This document shows, piece by piece, positions 62,592-64,000 of a stretch of DNA of 64,000 bases. Under the pieces are notes generated by a model, which searched no databases, was not told the DNA's origin, and saw only the letters and a program-made list of their open reading frames with translations. The stretch is taken from positions 124,001 to 188,000 of the forward strand of contig JANQQL010000019.1 in NCBI GenBank assembly GCA_028289345.1. The letters run 5' to 3'. How positions within the stretch are numbered: the first letter of the stretch is position 1; each line of letters starts with the position of its first letter. A program made the position numbers and the translations under genes. The stretch is from Planctomycetota bacterium (lineage in GTDB: Bacteria > Planctomycetota > B15-G4 > SIAN01).

Positions 62592-63878
62592 ATGAGCTGC
62601 ACTCGCCAATACCCCGAGGAAACCATCGACGCCTACCTGGATGGGCAGCTCGAACCGGCTGCCAGTCAGGAATTCGAGGCTCATTTGGCCGACTGCGAGG
62701 CGTGTTGCACGGGGGTTGAGGATCAGCGCTCACTTCAGTCATTTCTCGAGGACCGCTTCGAGGAGGAGTATTCGCTGGAGTCCGTGAGTGGCGCCACCCC
62801 TCCGCCCTCCTTCGCCCAGGTCCGTGACCGACAGTTTGCTGTTCGGCGATTGTCTCTCGTTCCTTGGTGGACCGCGCTGGCGGCGGTGGCCGCGGTGTTG
62901 CTTCTGGGCGTGTCGCTGGTTTGGAGATCCGGAGACGCAGTGCCATCCATGCTGGTCGCGACTCTGGATGCCGAGGACGTCAGACAGCTGGCGGCTCCTC
63001 TCGTTCGGCGTCACGATCCTTTCTTCGCCGGGACCCCTCGATCGATCTCGATGGCTGGTCGATTGCTGGCGTTTCCGAGCGACGAGTTTCCGAGTGCGGA
63101 CGCCTTGCTTGCCGTAGCAACGGAGCAAGATCGAATCCTTGTTGCCGATCCAACCTCCTTGCCATCCGGTTGGCATCGGGAGGACACGGCCGGATCCCCT
63201 CGCTGGGTGCATGCTTCAACAGGGAAAAGCTGGCCGGTGGTAACCCCGGATGAGGGGAAGCACGCGATGCGAGAGTTGATCGCGAGCTTCGGCGAGATCG
63301 AGTGGGACCGTGCTCCCATCGGCGACTCATGGGCGAATGCCAAAGAGGAGCGAGGAGTGTTCGTCCGCGTGGGTGGTATGGATGGCAAGTTCGCGCGGCT
63401 TTATGAACTCAACGACCGGCGTCGAGTGCAGCGCCTGTTCCCCTTCGCTCCAGCGGATGCCTGGTTTCCCATGCAGGGCCAGGATCTCCTTCCTCCCGCG
63501 GAACCGGCGGTCGAAGACCTCGACACGGGAGAGTTTCTCACCCTGTCTCAGTTCTTAGACTCTCTGGATGGGCGGGACGGCTATGTCGAGAGCGCCGAGT
63601 CGGCCTTCCGTTGGAATGGTCAACAGTGGACCCGCTGGCCGATTGCCTTCCTGCCCTACCCGCGTCCAGTTCGCCTGAGTCCCGGCTCATGGTTGCTCGT
63701 CGTGGCAGCGGATCAGCCTTTCCCCATTCCTGAGGACGACGTCTTGATGCAAGAGTTGAGCGAAGCGGAGACGGCTGCAGACGCGGCCCAACAGCTGACC
63801 GAGCGGTTGCAAGAGTACGGTCGATCCGCGGGCTCGAAAGTCGACGTCGCGTGGGCTGCCGGATCCCCGAGCGAATGA
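62592..63878 (+). CDS. Zinc-finger anti-sigma factor with periplasmic domain
   Basis: The 428-residue protein starts with a putative zinc-binding anti-sigma domain: H31-x3-C35-x2-C38 (AHLADCEACC) after DAYLDGQLEP. It has one membrane helix at about 92-111 (WTALAAVAAVLLLGVSLVW). The remaining 310 residues are a large extracytoplasmic domain without a recognised fold. The zinc finger should hold the sigma factor encoded next, whose ATG overlaps this stop (ATGA). Anti-sigma before sigma is the reverse of the commonest order. Release may follow a periplasmic signal, with the CHAT protease gene next door as a candidate actor. Confidence 0.8.
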   Translation: MSCTRQYPEETIDAYLDGQLEPAASQEFEAHLADCEACCTGVEDQRSLQSFLEDRFEEEYSLESVSGATPPPSFAQVRDRQFAVRRLSLVPWWTALAAVAAVLLLGVSLVWRSGDAVPSMLVATLDAEDVRQLAAPLVRRHDPFFAGTPRSISMAGRLLAFPSDEFPSADALLAVATEQDRILVADPTSLPSGWHREDTAGSPRWVHASTGKSWPVVTPDEGKHAMRELIASFGEIEWDRAPIGDSWANAKEERGVFVRVGGMDGKFARLYELNDRRRVQRLFPFAPADAWFPMQGQDLLPPAEPAVEDLDTGEFLTLSQFLDSLDGRDGYVESAESAFRWNGQQWTRWPIAFLPYPRPVRLSPGSWLLVVAADQPFPIPEDDVLMQELSEAETAADAAQQLTERLQEYGRSAGSKVDVAWAAGSPSE

Positions 63879-64000
63879 GCACTCCTTCGGCCACCGAGCG
63901 TGATCAAGATTTGTGGGACCGCTGGCGACGGGGCGATGCATCTGCCGGCGCGCGACTGTTCCAGCTTTACGAAACGGCGCTGTACGGACTCATTCGTCGC
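63875..64000 (+). CDS. RNA polymerase ECF sigma factor (partial, runs off right edge)
   Basis: The first 42 codons are visible. DLWDRWRRGDASAGARLFQL followed by YETALYGLIRR is the usual start of sigma region 2 in ECF sigma factors. The start overlaps the stop of the anti-sigma gene by four bases, as expected of a cognate pair. Everything from region 2.2 on lies outside the window, so subgroup and promoter preference cannot be judged. Confidence 0.75.
   Translation, partial: MSTPSATERDQDLWDRWRRGDASAGARLFQLYETALYGLIRR

Noticed and set aside
1..64000. CRISPR arrays, insertion sequences, prophage genes, rRNA and tRNA
   Set aside because: I looked for evenly spaced direct repeats, transposase or integrase motifs and conserved RNA segments and found none beyond the REP-like cluster.

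Overview
The window is a GC-rich (by eye roughly 60-65 %) stretch of a Gram-negative bacterial chromosome. lpxD implies lipid A and an outer membrane, and several proteins have signal peptides or look like outer-membrane or periplasmic proteins. Many features are typical of Planctomycetota: an ECF sigma factor fused to a membrane segment, a separate sigma/zinc-finger anti-sigma pair, a secreted CHAT peptidase, a sulfatase, a hydrolase with Calx-beta repeats, a TolQ/TolR operon with a terpene-cyclase-fold partner, and large TPR proteins. The phylum assignment is inference from gene content; there is no rRNA or tRNA gene in the window to test it.

Layout. 1-7110 (mostly leftward): a partial sigma factor, a two-gene molybdoenzyme complex (catalytic subunit plus a fused FeS/NrfD membrane subunit) and a MATE exporter. 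7336-14830 (rightward): a secreted protein, a methyltransferase, a beta-rich outer-membrane-like protein, and an overlapping three-gene operon of chemoreceptor, di-heme peroxidase and cupredoxin. A frameshifted small secreted gene lies opposite at 10333-10669. 14966-23739: glycan-type genes (two GT-C-like membrane glycosyltransferases, one with a HEAT tail; a GT2 enzyme; an FkbM-like protein; an extended SDR and a GMC oxidoreductase). 23773-26196: a hybrid histidine kinase.

26620-34840 is a leftward operon: a 1031-residue TPR protein, TolQ/ExbB, TolR/ExbD, and a 1318-residue protein joining a TolB-like propeller, membrane helices, a roughly 585-residue low-complexity linker and a squalene-cyclase-like fold. 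It looks like a Tol-type trans-envelope machine with unusual parts. lpxD follows. 36394-39248 encodes a MoxR-like AAA+ ATPase and a TraB/TIKI-like partner with no VWA domain. 39470-43858 has a sulfatase, a beta-helix protein and a toxin-antitoxin-like nucleotidyltransferase pair; rimO follows.

45950-51274 is a translationally coupled operon of DUF4956 membrane protein, anchored TPR protein, CotH-like kinase with a beta-helix, and VTC polyphosphate-polymerase domain. With the TolQ/TolR operon it is the best candidate for an uncharacterised system. The right end carries a DUF2238 membrane protein, a secreted propeller-like protein with a clear terminator, leuS, a REP-like repeat cluster, a hydrolase/Calx-beta protein, the CHAT protein, and divergently an anti-sigma factor followed by a sigma factor cut by the window edge. 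No IS element, prophage, CRISPR array, tRNA or rRNA was seen.
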